Below are positions 1-10,235 of a stretch of 64,000 nucleotides of DNA, piece after piece; the stretch's first letter is position 1, and each line of letters begins with the position of its first letter. The DNA is from Apostichopus japonicus. Taxonomy: Eukaryota; Echinodermata; Holothuroidea; Aspidochirotida; Stichopodidae. Below the pieces are notes generated by a model, which searched no databases, was not told where the DNA came from, and saw nothing but the letters and a program-made list of their open reading frames with translations. The position numbers and the translations under genes are program-made. The stretch lies in assembly GCF_037975245.1 (NCBI RefSeq), contig NC_092576.1, positions 17,690,111-17,754,110 of the forward strand. Reading direction: 5' to 3'.

Positions 1-296
1 TCCACTGCTATTTTGGATAACGTCTCAAGTTTTATCATTTAGTTTCGTAGTAGATTGTATTTTCACAAACGGGTTTAACGGTGTTACTATTTTCTGATTA
101 TATTGATGTTAAATATTAGTAAAATATTCAAAAAGCATCTAACCAAAGACGTAATATCTAGTTATTAATAAGTCATCCATTCATTGGCACGATAACAAAT
201 TATTATTGTACATATTATTACCATATAGTATTCTTTGATTGTCGAATTATTCTATTTTGTATTGATATGTAAACACTTTTCTTCTTTTCTTTATAC

Positions 297-347
297 AGGA
301 AGTCTTCTACTTTGTTAAGCTGTTGTACTCTTTTTAGAAGACTTCCT
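297..347. repeat. perfect 13-bp inverted repeat (stem-loop)
   Basis: Bases 297-309 (AGGAAGTCTTCTA) are exactly complementary to 335-347, with a 25-base loop. A transcript of either strand would fold into a 13-bp hairpin. No gene or TIR element can be assigned to it. It lies upstream of the tRNA genes and has no counterpart in the second tRNA unit. Confidence 0.6.
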
Positions 348-600
348 TCACACTGTAAATTAACACGTGAAAAAACAAATAAATCAAGTCAAATCAAATG
401 TTCTTCAAACACAAATAATTCATTTGAGTGTGCATACAACGAATGTTAAAACATAACAATATAGCTATATATGTTAGCACTGGTTAAATACGTGTTATTA
501 CACATAAGTATTTCATTTGAGTCTGCATACAACGAATGTAATCAAAAAAAAAAAAGATATGTGTGTTAGCACTGGTTGGAATACGTTTTATTACATCAGC

Positions 601-672
601 GGCCTGTTGGTCTAGTGGCATGATTCTCGCTTAGGGTGCGAGAGGTCCCCGGTTCAATTCCTGGATAGGCCC
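601..672 (+). tRNA. tRNA-Pro, anticodon AGG
   Basis: A 72-nt cloverleaf. The acceptor stem is GGCCTGT against ATAGGCC, with one G-T wobble. The anticodon stem is CTCGC/GCGAG around the loop TTAGGGT, giving anticodon AGG (proline). The A box (TGGTCTAGTGGC) and B box (GGTTCAATTCC) of the internal Pol III promoter are present, and a TTTT terminator follows at 676-679. The body matches the usual metazoan tRNA-Pro layout. One mismatch is seen in the T stem (CCCGG against CCTGG). No intron and, as usual, no encoded CCA. Confidence 0.9.
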
Positions 673-1022
673 TTGTTTTAATTTCCTATTTTATTTTCAA
701 TTTTATATTGTTTGTTGGTAGTTCTTCTTGAACGTAGCAAACGAAGTCGTTCTTCGTTTTCTTAGTATTCTTTCTTTTATGCGATTTTTTTTTACAATAA
801 TGCGACTTCTTCCAATGCTTATAGATAACGTCTCAAATGTTATCCTTTAGTTTTGTAGTAGATTGTATTTTCACAAACGGGAGGAAGGTTGTTTACTATT
901 TTCTGATTTTTATTTATGTTCTTCCAACATAAGTATTTCATTTGAGTCTGCATACAACGAATGTAATAAAAAAAAAAGATATGTGTGTTAGCACTGCTTG
1001 GAATACGTTTTATTATATCAGC

Positions 1023-1094
1023 GGCCTGTTGGTCTAGTGGCATGATTCTCGCTTTGGGTGCGAGAGGTCACCGGTTCAATTCCTGGATAGGCCC
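1023..1094 (+). tRNA. tRNA-Pro, anticodon TGG (possibly decaying copy)
   Basis: A second 72-nt tRNA-Pro, exactly 422 bp downstream of the first, with a near-identical body and flanks. The anticodon loop reads TTTGGGT, so the anticodon is TGG instead of AGG; it arose by a single A-to-T change relative to the neighbour. A TTTT terminator lies at 1098-1101. The T stem here has two mismatches (ACCGG against CCTGG) where the first copy has one, so it may be less stable. It is either a functional isoacceptor or a copy starting to decay. Confidence 0.82.
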
Positions 1095-1298
1095 TTGTTT
1101 TAATGTCCTATTTTATTTTCAAGGTTATATTGTTTGTTGGTAGTTCTTCTTGAAAGTAGCAAACGAAGTCGTTCTTGGCTTCCTAACTTTTTTCTTTTAT
1201 TCGATTCTTCCATCTTCCATTATATATAATGCCAACAGGTACAATCACTGCCTCCGAAGTACGACACTGTCGTAAGAGAGCGCAAAGGATGTACTGGC

Positions 1299-3927
1299 AT
1301 GAGATTACTGGGTGTCTTCCTGTTCCTTCTTGTCATCGTGGGAATTGCAGTCGGTATTACGTACGCAGTTCGATGGGAAGAGGTGAGAATCTCCCAGAAA
1401 AGAGTCTTTCGGCGGGTGGCCGAAGTTTATTGAAAGGCCATACATTTTGTTGTGCTTAACTCAGAGGTGGATCAAGGGAGTGGGACCAGGGGGGCCATTT
1501 TGCCCCACGCTCAAATTTCTTATTTCTACTGTGTTTTTACTTTGTTTTTGTTTTACTAAACGTGAGATGCAAACACAGTTTTGTCCCACAACAAGGTGTA
1601 TGAGATAGTTAAGACGTTTTGCTCCGACAAATCTCACTTTTACCGATGGTTTCTTATCCGCGCTATTTCGATAATCATTCCGGAATATGTGCAATGATTA
1701 AAGGGACTGTCTACTCAACGTTTACTTATCTTTCTATATACGTAGTGATTTCGCTGGTTACCACGGTAACAGAGCAATACACAAGAAACCGCACGAGAAC
1801 ATGCATAATTTCTTTACCTGGATTCCCACTCCTAACTAAACAAGAAGACAAAAACACATCTATATTATAGTACATCATATAGAATGATATGGTCTTCGAC
1901 GTGATTTTATTACTGCTTTGTTTTCATTTTAAGATATTTCATATTCATATGATTTCATATCTCACTAATTTTATATTTATTTCTTTGTTAACAGGGTTGC
2001 AAACCAGGTAAGAATTTTGCCGTGATCTTTAGTAGTACACAAATTGAGAAAGATTTACGAATAATGACTCAGCTCTTACAACGAAAGTGGTCTTCAGCAA
2101 CGGGAACAAGCTATCTACTTGAGGTGTAAACTTGAATACAGGAGCGCAACTAAAAGGGTCTGAACGGGAAAGGGGGAGTGAGGGGTGGGTGTGAATTAGC
2201 CGAGGTATTTCATTGCATCCTGGGAAGTAACAGTTGCTGAACTTTCATTAAGAAAAAAATGAAGACTTCAAGAAGCGGCGGGCACAGTGAATATTTTTTT
2301 CCCCTCGGTGCCGGCCGGACCTGGCATTCGACGCAACTGTGTATCAGTGATAATATGCATCCCTAAACTAGATATGTAAACGATCCTGTAATGCCGTAAT
2401 CTACAGGCACACATCAGAAACCACACTTGGTCTTGTTTAATGTTACACCGAAATATATAAGAATCTTTAAAGCACAGTTATTTTTCGTACACTGCCGATT
2501 GCATACCATCATGTGTTGGTTCCATAATATGTACGAAACATAGGCCTATGGCAAGTGCAAGACTTTTTTTTATCTCAACCATAGAAGTAGGCGTTTTTAG
2601 GCAAATTTAGACCTCTGTCCGCCCTACCCTCCCCTCATACACTACCCAACGGTCTCAAAGTGCCGAAACTTGTCTAAAGCTTTTCTTTTTTTCAGATAAC
2701 ATATCTGTTTCACCTATCCTAATTACATATTAAAATAACCAATCTAAAAGCAAAGACTTAAAAACCTTCAGCTGATGTCTTCTTTACGAAACAAGATAAC
2801 TACCATAACTGTAACTATATATATGTATATATTTATTCTCATACCTGACCACTCTAGAAATGCCAGAAGGTGGTGACGTCATTTACGACAGACCAGATGA
2901 TGACTACGAATGGGAAGACGGCAACGGTCGACCTGGAGATCATGACGGTCACCATGGCGATCATCCTGGGGACCATGACGGTCACCATGGCGATCATCCA
3001 GGGCATCATGACGGTCACCATGGAGATCATCCAATCGATCCTACTGGCGATGGACGCCCAGATGATGGCGACCACGGCCGACCTGAATCTACAGAAAGAC
3101 CGCCCCCAATTGACTACATCGGGACGCGACCTCCTCTGATTGGAGGACCCGAAGACGGACATGACGACCACGGACATGATGACGATACAGACGACAGTTC
3201 TGAAGATCATGACGGCCGTCCACACCACGGACATGATAACGCTACAGACGACAGTTCTGAAGATCATGACGGCCGTCCACACCACGGAGATGATGACGAT
3301 ACAGACGACAGTTCTGAAGATCATGACGGCCGTCCACACCACGGACATGATAACGCTACAGACGACCGTTCCGAAGATCATGACGACCGTCCACACCACG
3401 GAGATGATGACGATACAGACGACAGTTCTGAAGATCATGACGGCCGTCCACACCACGGAGATGATGACGATACAGACGACAGTTCTGAAGATCATGACGG
3501 CCGTCCACACCACGGACATGATAACGCTACAGACGACCGTTCCGAAGATCATGACGACCGTCCACACCACGGAGATGATGACGATACAGACGACAGTTCT
3601 GAAGATCATGACGGCCGTCCACACCACGGAGATGATGGCGATACAGACGACAGTTCTGAAGATCATGACGGCGGTCCACACCACGGTAATGATGACGGCG
3701 AGGATGACGATGATGATAAAATCAACCACAGGAATATGAACAATCCTCCTTTCCGAAGTATTAGTCAATGGAAATCTGAGAGAGCAGGTAGAGAGAAAAT
3801 GGTCGCTCTACGTCGACCAATTCAGGCACGCCCTGCCTATCAGGGAAGAAGTAGAGTCGAGACTGAAGAGGCCAGATACGGTCACGACTACGGACATAGC
3901 GGGAAACAGTATCGTAAACGTGCCTAG
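1299..3927 (+). CDS. Asp/His/Gly-rich repeat protein, copy A (three exons)
   Basis: Model: exon 1 1299-1382, a 13-nt microexon 1995-2007, exon 3 2858-3927; 388 aa. Exon 1 encodes a hydrophobic segment (MRLLGVFLFLLVIVGIAVGI) ending in RWEE before a GTGAGA donor, readable as a signal peptide or an N-terminal anchor. The microexon (GGTTGCAAACCAG, preceded by TTAACAG and followed by GTAAGA) ends in phase 1, and exon 3 opens after CTCTAG with the matching phase. Exon 3 starts acidic, has three 11-residue units like GDHDGHHGDHP, then nine 19-residue units of type GDDDDTDDSSEDHDGRPHH (3172-3684), and ends in a basic tail (YRKRA). The start is the first in-frame ATG; copy C has an earlier one that is absent here. 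The Asp/His content suggests divalent metal binding (inference). I do not recognise the family. A dispanin gene lies downstream, convergent. Confidence 0.62.
3172..3684 (+). repeat. 9 x 57-bp in-frame coding repeat
   Basis: Nine 57-bp units encode 19 residues each. Units 3-5 and 6-8 form two copies of a three-unit (171-bp) higher-order repeat, marked by the variant unit with DDRSEDHDDRPHH. Copy B has three units (25322-25492) and copy C four plus a partial one. Because 57 is a multiple of three, several other frames, including antisense ones, also stay open. Confidence 0.92.
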
Positions 3928-3971
3928 ACGTGTTTGGTAGTACCTACAAAGTTTTATAGTAAGCTTCACCA

Positions 3972-4075
3972 TGCATTAATATTGTATTAATAATTAATTA
4001 TCACCACGCAATAATATTGTATTAAGAATTCATGATCATCAGGCATTAATAATGTATTAATAATTCATTACCAAT
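3972..4075. repeat. 3' UTR tandem repeat of about 44 bp
   Basis: Three units built on CATTAATATTGTATTAATAA plus ATTCATGATCATCA-like spacers follow the stop codon of copy A. The same array follows copy B (25755-25863), copy C on the other strand (46735-46830) and a fragment near copy D (53757-53832). It therefore travels with the HD gene 3' end. Confidence 0.75.
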
Positions 4076-5668
4076 GTCAGTTAAGTGATTATTTTCCCCA
4101 TTTTAACGCAGAGAATAGTAAATTAATTTTGCTTGAAAGATATAAAATGTTCGGTAATAAATTCACCCATCAAAGCATGATTTTTTTTGTATGAAATTGC
4201 TGAGCGATGTTTTGTTGTTATCCGTTAAATGATGTTTCCAACGACTTTAAGTTTTATCTTTAATAAAAAACGCGACGCCCAGTATTTTTGGTATGGAATG
4301 AGGAAAATAAAGAGAAATAAAAAAATGAAAGCAAAATAGGGGCAGGACAGTGGGTCTACTCAAATAAGGCAATGTGTATTGAAGAAAGTACTACAAGAAG
4401 AACTAGACCGAGTTCTAAAAGTTTGCTCCTACTTGTAGATGTCATCCTTTGTATAAATAATCTGTTAGTCGGCCCGTATCTAGGTTCAGAAGGGACATAC
4501 CATGCCGCACTCCTCAATGGCAGAAATCTACGCCGCGTCCATCTGTCCCAGCATCATATGTTGTTTCCTTGTTAAATTCTTGTCGGTGCCTCTCAAACTC
4601 AGAATTCTTTGCAATATGGCCTGCCTTTATGACCAGAGGAGAATGCTTTACGACCTTATCTGATGCATTTCTAGAGAATTATCATTGAGTTTTTCGGTAA
4701 ACTGGCATTGTTTTGTGTCAATTTGATCCTCTTCATTTAGTTGTCTCAAATTCATTTTTTTTTAGAGAAGAAATTTAAATTTAATGTTTAGACTTTGTTT
4801 TTCACATATTTTTCAACAATTCTGTAAAGTTTTTGGAAAAAAAGTCGAAGTAAAATATAAATTGAAGATCTTTGCATTGCAATGACAGAATGTTCGTCGA
4901 ATATTTAATATTCTCAAACTCGTTTTAAAATGTGGGTAAGTGGGTAAACGCTGCAAAGAGTTTTAAGTTCACACATGTTATTTACGTCCTGTTTAGGGTT
5001 TCATCGGCGGTGGGATTGGGGAGGGGCGAGGGGAGCCACTGCCTTCGAGCGTCAACTTGAGGGACATGTGACGCTGCTTGAGGGACGGCTAACTCAAAAA
5101 TTACATTAATGCTTCCCGACAATACGGATCTGTTTTGGGTTCTGTACCACGAATTACAGTATTTGGATTTTTTCAGTGTAACTTGATCTTTTGAAGTACA
5201 ATTTACTCTTTGACATTTCTCATTTAAATTTCACTGTTTTTAATTACAACGTTTCTTTAATATTCCAACAAAAAGAACACTTTAAGAACTACAAAATTGA
5301 AATATTGGTACATCTAATTTTTGAAAACATAAAGTTTTGACCCTTGAAGTTAGTTTGACTAGAGACTTTTTCCGAAAATAAATTTAATGATGCAACCTGA
5401 TTGTGGTCTCAATACGAGTCACTTTATCGTAACCTTTGGGTTGTTAATATTTCAGATGGTTCGCAAATAATATTGGTGTGTGTTGTAATTCACCCATATC
5501 CAAACTAACAACTTTCAGAGACGCGATCTAAATAGGCAAATCACAGCTTCTTCTGAAAATGGCGTCCGCTTCTGTAAAACAAGACCTATATGTTACTCGA
5601 TGCTCTTCAGGACGTATAATGGGGGGAATCTATCATTACAGAACAGCACACACACACATATATATTGA
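4076..5668. other. 3' flank of the HD gene, no further gene seen
   Basis: AT-rich sequence with AATAAA-type words at about 4262 and 4307 that could serve the HD transcript. It is collinear with 25864-27475 in block B, and the part up to about 4920 matches the inverted copy C flank (45900-46730). The small open frames in it do not stay conserved between copies. Confidence 0.6.
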
Positions 5669-5670
5669 TG

Positions 5671-5707
<37 letters not shown>

Positions 5708-5712
5708 GTTTA
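5669..5712. repeat. (TA)n microsatellite
   Basis: Imperfect TA repeats next to a short CACACA run and directly beside the tRNA-like SINE head; same position as 27476-27540 in block B. Confidence 0.85.
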
Positions 5713-5724
5713 TATGTTGGAAAA

Positions 5725-5822
5725 TCCAGAACAGCGAAAAAACTTCCAGCCTCCACCAGGATTCGAGCCCGGGCCTCCCGCTTTACATGCAGAATCCCTA
5801 ACCACTAGGCTATGGACGAAAT
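5725..5822 (-). repeat. tRNA-derived SINE head
   Basis: On the minus strand the sequence contains an A-box-like TAGCCTAGTGGTTAG and a B-box-like GGCTCGAATCC at tRNA spacing, preceded by TCCA. No full cloverleaf or acceptor stem can be formed, so this is a tRNA-related SINE rather than a tRNA gene. Counterparts lie at 27552-27645 (block B) and, truncated by a (TA)n tract, at 43870-43908. Confidence 0.6.
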
Positions 5823-6261
5823 ATATATTTACAATGCGGATTAGTACAATTCAACGCCAAATAATAAATCAATTCAAGGAGAAATTATCATTTGTTCTGT
5901 AATTGCTTAACCGTGTACAATTATTTCTTCTTCATTAAACGTATAAGTAATCTAACGTGGACAATTGTTACTTCGTGTCATAAAGAAACATTTGCACGTG
6001 CGTTATTAAATTGATATAACCCGGATCCTGTCTTTATTACGTCACGGCTGCAGTCTTCCATATGCACGTGCTACCGTATACATTTGACTCCAAAATTAAG
6101 TGTATTACTTTCAATTTGTCACATAAACATAATGACGTGTTCTAAATCCAGTAAGAAATAATTACTTTCGTTAACAAGAAATATTACCAACATTCATTGT
6201 AGTAACAGCGCCACGGCATGGATTTAACGCATGACAGTTGTTTTTCACGGGATCCTAGGGC

Positions 6262-6436
6262 CGATGGGACATGGAAAGGGAGGGAGGGAAGAAGGAAGGA
6301 GAGGGACAGAAGAAAGAAAGGGGAGGGCAGGGACAAGGGCAGAGGTAGGGGTAGGGAGATGGGGAACTGGGGAGGGAAAGGTCATGGGAAGAGAGGTGGG
6401 AGGGAGGAAGACAGGAAGGAAGGAGAGGGATTGAAT
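6262..6436 (+). repeat. polypurine (G/A) tract
   Basis: About 175 bp of almost pure purine on the plus strand (runs such as GGGAGGGAGGGAAGAAGG). Related tracts lie at 28090-28190 and 28735-28775, and inverted at 41520-41580 and 53283-53345. Capable in principle of triplex or G-quadruplex structure. It lies in the 3' flank of the dispanin gene; the open frames in it are compositional. Confidence 0.75.
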
Positions 6437-6442
6437 AAGGGC

Positions 6443-8636
6443 CTATTCCTTTGATAAAACACCTAAAACAGCTAAAACAACTACACCCATTATCGTGGCG
6501 ACGATACACATTATCGAGCCGATGGCGATCGCTTGGTTAGCTAATCTACGGGCTTCTTCCGCAGCATGTCTTGCCGCGACCATATCACCGTAAGAGGCTC
6601 GAATGCGTGCCTGTTGAAGAACAGAAAAATGGCAATTTTAAGCCTGTTCTAGCTTGCTGGATTAAGACTCACTTCGGTCATCGTTACGTGGGAAACCGTT
6701 GATAGTTCATTGGCAGTGTGTACGTGTGCTTCAGACTAGGCCTGATCAAGATTATTATCCCTATACAAATCCCTATAGTCTCGACATGTAATGTAAAGGG
6801 AGATGAAATACTGTACTTCAACCTACATCAGATATGTGAGGATGGGTGTGTCATTTCGCTGGTTGGCGAGGGGAAAGTCATGAATAATTCCTTATCTTTA
6901 CAGAAATATCAAGTATGTACGCTTTTCACCGCTAGTGACCACAAAATAATGTTCGGTGCAAATAGGCATAAAGCTATGGACATATACATATGTTTCGTCA
7001 TTCCACAAAGATAATACATGGGAGCGTTGAATTCCTTGCGCCGCTAGATCTGGGTCGTTTGTGACAGGGAAGAACTTATACGCAATGCACAGGCCCATTT
7101 ATCATCATCTGAATTTGGTTAATATTTAGGACAAATAGTCGTAAATCAGCGGAGATCACCCGTAGAAGTGATAGAAGTGACCAAGTTATGATGTGGGAGA
7201 GCAGTTTGGTCGGTTCATTTCATTTGATGTGATTCCTGAAAGCAAAAGTTAGTTGTGCCTTTTAATTGTCAGTCAGCAGTCAGTGCTCGATATATTATCT
7301 AATGAATGAATGAGTGGATGAATGGATGAATAAATGAATACATGAATGAATGAATGGAATGAAAGAGTGAATGGATGAATGAAGGATTGAATGGATGAAT
7401 GATTGAATGAATGAATGAATGAATTGATGAATTAATGAATGATTGATTGAATGGATGATTGATTGAATGAATGAATAAATGAATGACGAATGAATGGGTG
7501 GATGGATGAATGAATGATTGAATGGATGAATCAATGAATGAATCAATTAATGATAAATGAATGCATGAACGAATGAATGGATGAATGAATGAATGAATTG
7601 ATGAATGAATGAAGGAATTGATAAATTAATTCAGAAATTCAGGAATTCATGTTATTTGATACCTCATCGGACTTCCGAATTGCCAAACTTCCAAGTGGCC
7701 GGCAGCACCATCGGCTACACATTGCTAACTCATGGTAGTCATTGAATTGCTCTGTGGACACTCTGGTCACCGTCTGGGAGTGTGGTGGTCTAGTGGGCCT
7801 ACCCTGGAAAAAAAATAGAGAACATTAACCCCAATCAGAGGCGGTGGAGTAGGGTTCAATTAAACCTGAGAGGAAATAGGAGGGGAACTTCGAAGGGCAG
7901 TAGGATAAGTGACTGTGATTTTACGAAGCAACCCGCAAAGTCAGTTCAAAAGCGTCCCCGACAATCTTCCAAGCGACAAACAATCAAATGAATACAGTCG
8001 TTGTGAACCATTTTTTCTCTCTTTCTATAGTTTATCAAAAGGCTCAGTTCACACTTAAAAGTGCTTGTATGAACAATATACCTTTCTATTAGATGAAGGC
8101 TCGAAGTTTACAATATTCCATATGAGTGCTTCAAAAAGGGTGGAATGTAAACTTTGGAGTATTCACAAACCGTTTATAGAATATATTGTACCTTAAACTG
8201 GTTGAGAGGGTACGGGACACAACGAACGCGAATACGGAATGTAAGCCTAATGAATGTATGACACGTAACTGTATACACACACATGTTTGTTTTACATTCA
8301 GACCGAGGACCCCATTGTATTTTCCATTGTTCAAATCCACGTACCCTAACCTTAACAATATTCCATACAATAGAATTCTTTTGAGGACGTGATGATTTTT
8401 TAGAAATCACAACCGAGGACCTGGAATTCTTTTGTTCAAGTCCTCGGTCAGAATACAAAACAAACGCACACGGTCATCAATCTTGAGGGATACAGAAGGA
8501 GAGAATTACTGATGCGCTGAGAAGGGAATAAAAATGTGTGATCTTCCAGTTGATATTCATCGTTACTTACATTTGGCGTCATTTCGTTGGTCTGAAGATG
8601 CCCCTTCGAGTTTCCTTGACTGGGTCCTTCATCCAT
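6443..8636 (-). CDS. dispanin / IFITM-like CD225-domain protein, copy A
   Basis: Three exons on the minus strand, all joined in phase 0: 8636-8571 (22 codons), 7803-7663 (47 codons), 6610-6443 (55 codons plus stop); 124 aa. Boundaries: AAT|GTAAGT, TTTTCCAG|GGT, GAG|GTATCA, CTTCAACAG|GCA. Exon 2 holds the first half of a CD225 domain (DYHELAMCSRWCCRPLGSLA) with the Cys residues that are usually palmitoylated in the family. Exon 3 continues with the conserved amphipathic stretch (ARHAAEEARRLANQAI) and a C-terminal transmembrane helix (IMGVVVLAVLGVL). The length fits IFITM/dispanin proteins of about 125 aa. Family members are small membrane proteins acting at plasma or endosomal membranes in fusion control, adhesion or synapse biology; the role here is not known. 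The gene is convergent with the HD gene. Confidence 0.8.
7290..7620. repeat. (TGAA)n tetranucleotide array
   Basis: Degenerate GAATGAATGGATGAAT-type repeats inside intron 2 of dispanin copy A, ending about 40 bp from the exon 2 donor. The array is expanded at 31443-31905 in block B. Confidence 0.9.
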
Positions 8637-8689
8637 TGGGATGTAAAGAGGTTTAGCTAGTGAAGAGATGAAGATTAATATAGGCAGTG

Positions 8690-8935
8690 AAGTTTGACAC
8701 TATCTCAAACTATATGATGCAAAGTTGCTTTTACATACCCTGTCAGTACAATGCTATTTCGTACCAAAGCATTTCAAAGTTTGATGCTATTTCAAACCGT
8801 ATCCGCCCAAAGTTTGATGCTATTTCATCCTCTATCCGCTTAAAGTTTGATACTATTTCATACTCTATCCGCCCAAAGTCAGATGCTATTTCAAACCCTA
8901 TCAGTACAAAATTTGAAGCTATTTGTATAGACACT
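8690..8935. repeat. short tandem repeat upstream of dispanin A
   Basis: Units of about 36 bp built on AAAGTTTGATGCTATTTCA. Read on the plus strand they keep an open frame of FDAIS-type residues, but this is probably incidental. The array starts about 55 bp upstream of the dispanin start codon, so it lies in its 5' UTR or promoter. Confidence 0.8.
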
Positions 8936-9472
8936 GTATAGTAGTATTAGTTTTAAAGTGTGCGGGTGCGTACGGTAGGTATATGTGAGTGTGAGTGAGT
9001 GACGGGGATGGTAGCGTCTGGGACACTGCCCGCCTTTCTAACAAGCTTCTCATCATACTTGGAGACCACATTGGTTCATAATAGTGGTCGTTCCCTCCTT
9101 TACCAGTAATCAAATTTAATTTTGAGAAATGAGTGTAGTATACAAAGAAGAAAATATATCATGATATTACGAAATTCTCTTTGATTATCAGTGATTCAAA
9201 TTAAATTTCGAGTGCAGATCTCAACACTATTGCGAACGTCATTTCAATAGCTATAACCTACCAAAAGTATTTAACATGGATCATATATCGACAGTGTGTA
9301 TCATTTTGGTTTGCAGTGCATTCGATCATCTCCACAAGAGCTGTCGCCAGCCTAAATGAAACGTTGATCTTCGAATATGCGAAGTACAGTTACAGTCAAT
9401 CGAATAAGCCATAAATATCCCCGAGTCGAGTTCAGTCAGTGACGTGAGTAACCGGAACAATTTCAGTTTAGA

Positions 9473-9800
9473 AATGCAGTACCCTATTTGCCACAAATCG
9501 TTTCATTTTGGAGAATCAACCTTATGGTACATCCGTGTTTGCAATCACAACCGCACGGAGGAACCCGTTAGCCACATCACATCATTCGTACCATACAAAA
9601 TAAGATTAAAACGATTTATTTAAAGAGACAGAGCAAAGAAACTACTCACCAGACATTTCGACAATGAAGTGAATTCAGATAGAAAGTTTTCCGACAATAG
9701 TTTGAGGCGGACGACACTTTTGCTATCACCTTACTGTAGCAACTCAGCCTTCACATTCAAGAACAAAAGGCCAATTGCCGATTATCAATTTGACTCATGT
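9473..9800 (+). pseudogene. broken copy of the 119-aa reading frame of block B
   Basis: Starts at an ATG with the same N-terminal words as the block B frame (ICHKSFHFGESTLWY) but hits an in-frame TAA after about 43 codons, at KRFI. Downstream sequence remains alignable. It is a pseudogene if the block B frame is a gene, otherwise just homologous non-coding DNA. Confidence 0.35.
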
Positions 9801-10182
9801 TGATTAATGTACAGACAACACCAGGAAGTTAAAAGCAAACTGTAACAGCAAGTTGCATTATGTTCTGCGTTTCAGTATTTTATGACCCACTGAAGAGTAA
9901 AGGTTGTTTGGATAAGTTTGGATAGGGAGGGCCTGTTTTTACTGGGAAAGAAAAACTCATGCAAGACTGAACAAGACAGTATACAAATTTTTACTTTATA
10001 CGGAATACGGACATTTCAATGATGTTAAGGCAGGGAGTTTTTATGGAAACTTCCTGGTTAAGGTTACATACACGGTTGTTTACGTCTAGTTGTGTGATGA
10101 TCGCCGCACACTGCAGGCGTGAAAACTCGAGTAACACTATGCTGAAGTCTTGGAAAATCGGATTATTTTAATCCGTGTCCGA

Positions 10183-10212
<30 letters not shown>
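10183..10212. repeat. (TA)n microsatellite
   Basis: Directly abuts the pLTR of the Penelope-like element. Confidence 0.85.
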
Positions 10213-10216
<4 letters not shown>

Positions 10217-10235
10217 ATTGAAAACACCACAGATT

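Larger units (their letters stand above)
421..1187. repeat. duplicated tRNA unit with repeated 5' flank
   Basis: 502-765 and 927-1187 are direct copies that include the 5' flank, the tRNA-Pro gene and about 90 bp of 3' flank. The 5' flank word (TTTGAGTCTGCATACAACGA and the following GTTAGCACTGGTT) occurs a third time at 421-499, without a tRNA. The spacing indicates tandem duplication of the locus rather than retroposition. Confidence 0.8.

Noticed and set aside
1229-1459. 76-codon frame starting MPTGTITASEV
   Set aside because: It is the wrong frame of HD exon 1. The adjacent frame gives the hydrophobic segment and the phase that joins the microexon.
3140-3739. Plus-strand alternate frame rich in Met/Thr within the HD repeat
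   Set aside because: Shadow of the same 57-bp repeat; no splice support, and it does not include the conserved C-terminal tail.
2854-3768. Antisense open frame of about 300 codons with valine/isoleucine-rich repeats opposite HD copy A
   Set aside because: The 57-bp unit keeps antisense frames open by arithmetic. The sense frame has splice sites, a start and a conserved unique tail; the antisense has none.
5725-5822. Possible tRNA gene on the minus strand
   Set aside because: A and B boxes are present, but no acceptor stem or complete cloverleaf forms; treated as a tRNA-derived SINE head.
6218-6509. Open frames over the polypurine tract (Gly/Arg/Glu-rich, and Pro/Ser-rich antisense)
   Set aside because: Purely compositional; block B and the inverted copies do not preserve them.
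7295-7546. Ser/Ile/His repeat frame on the minus strand
   Set aside because: Translation of the (TGAA)n array inside a dispanin intron.
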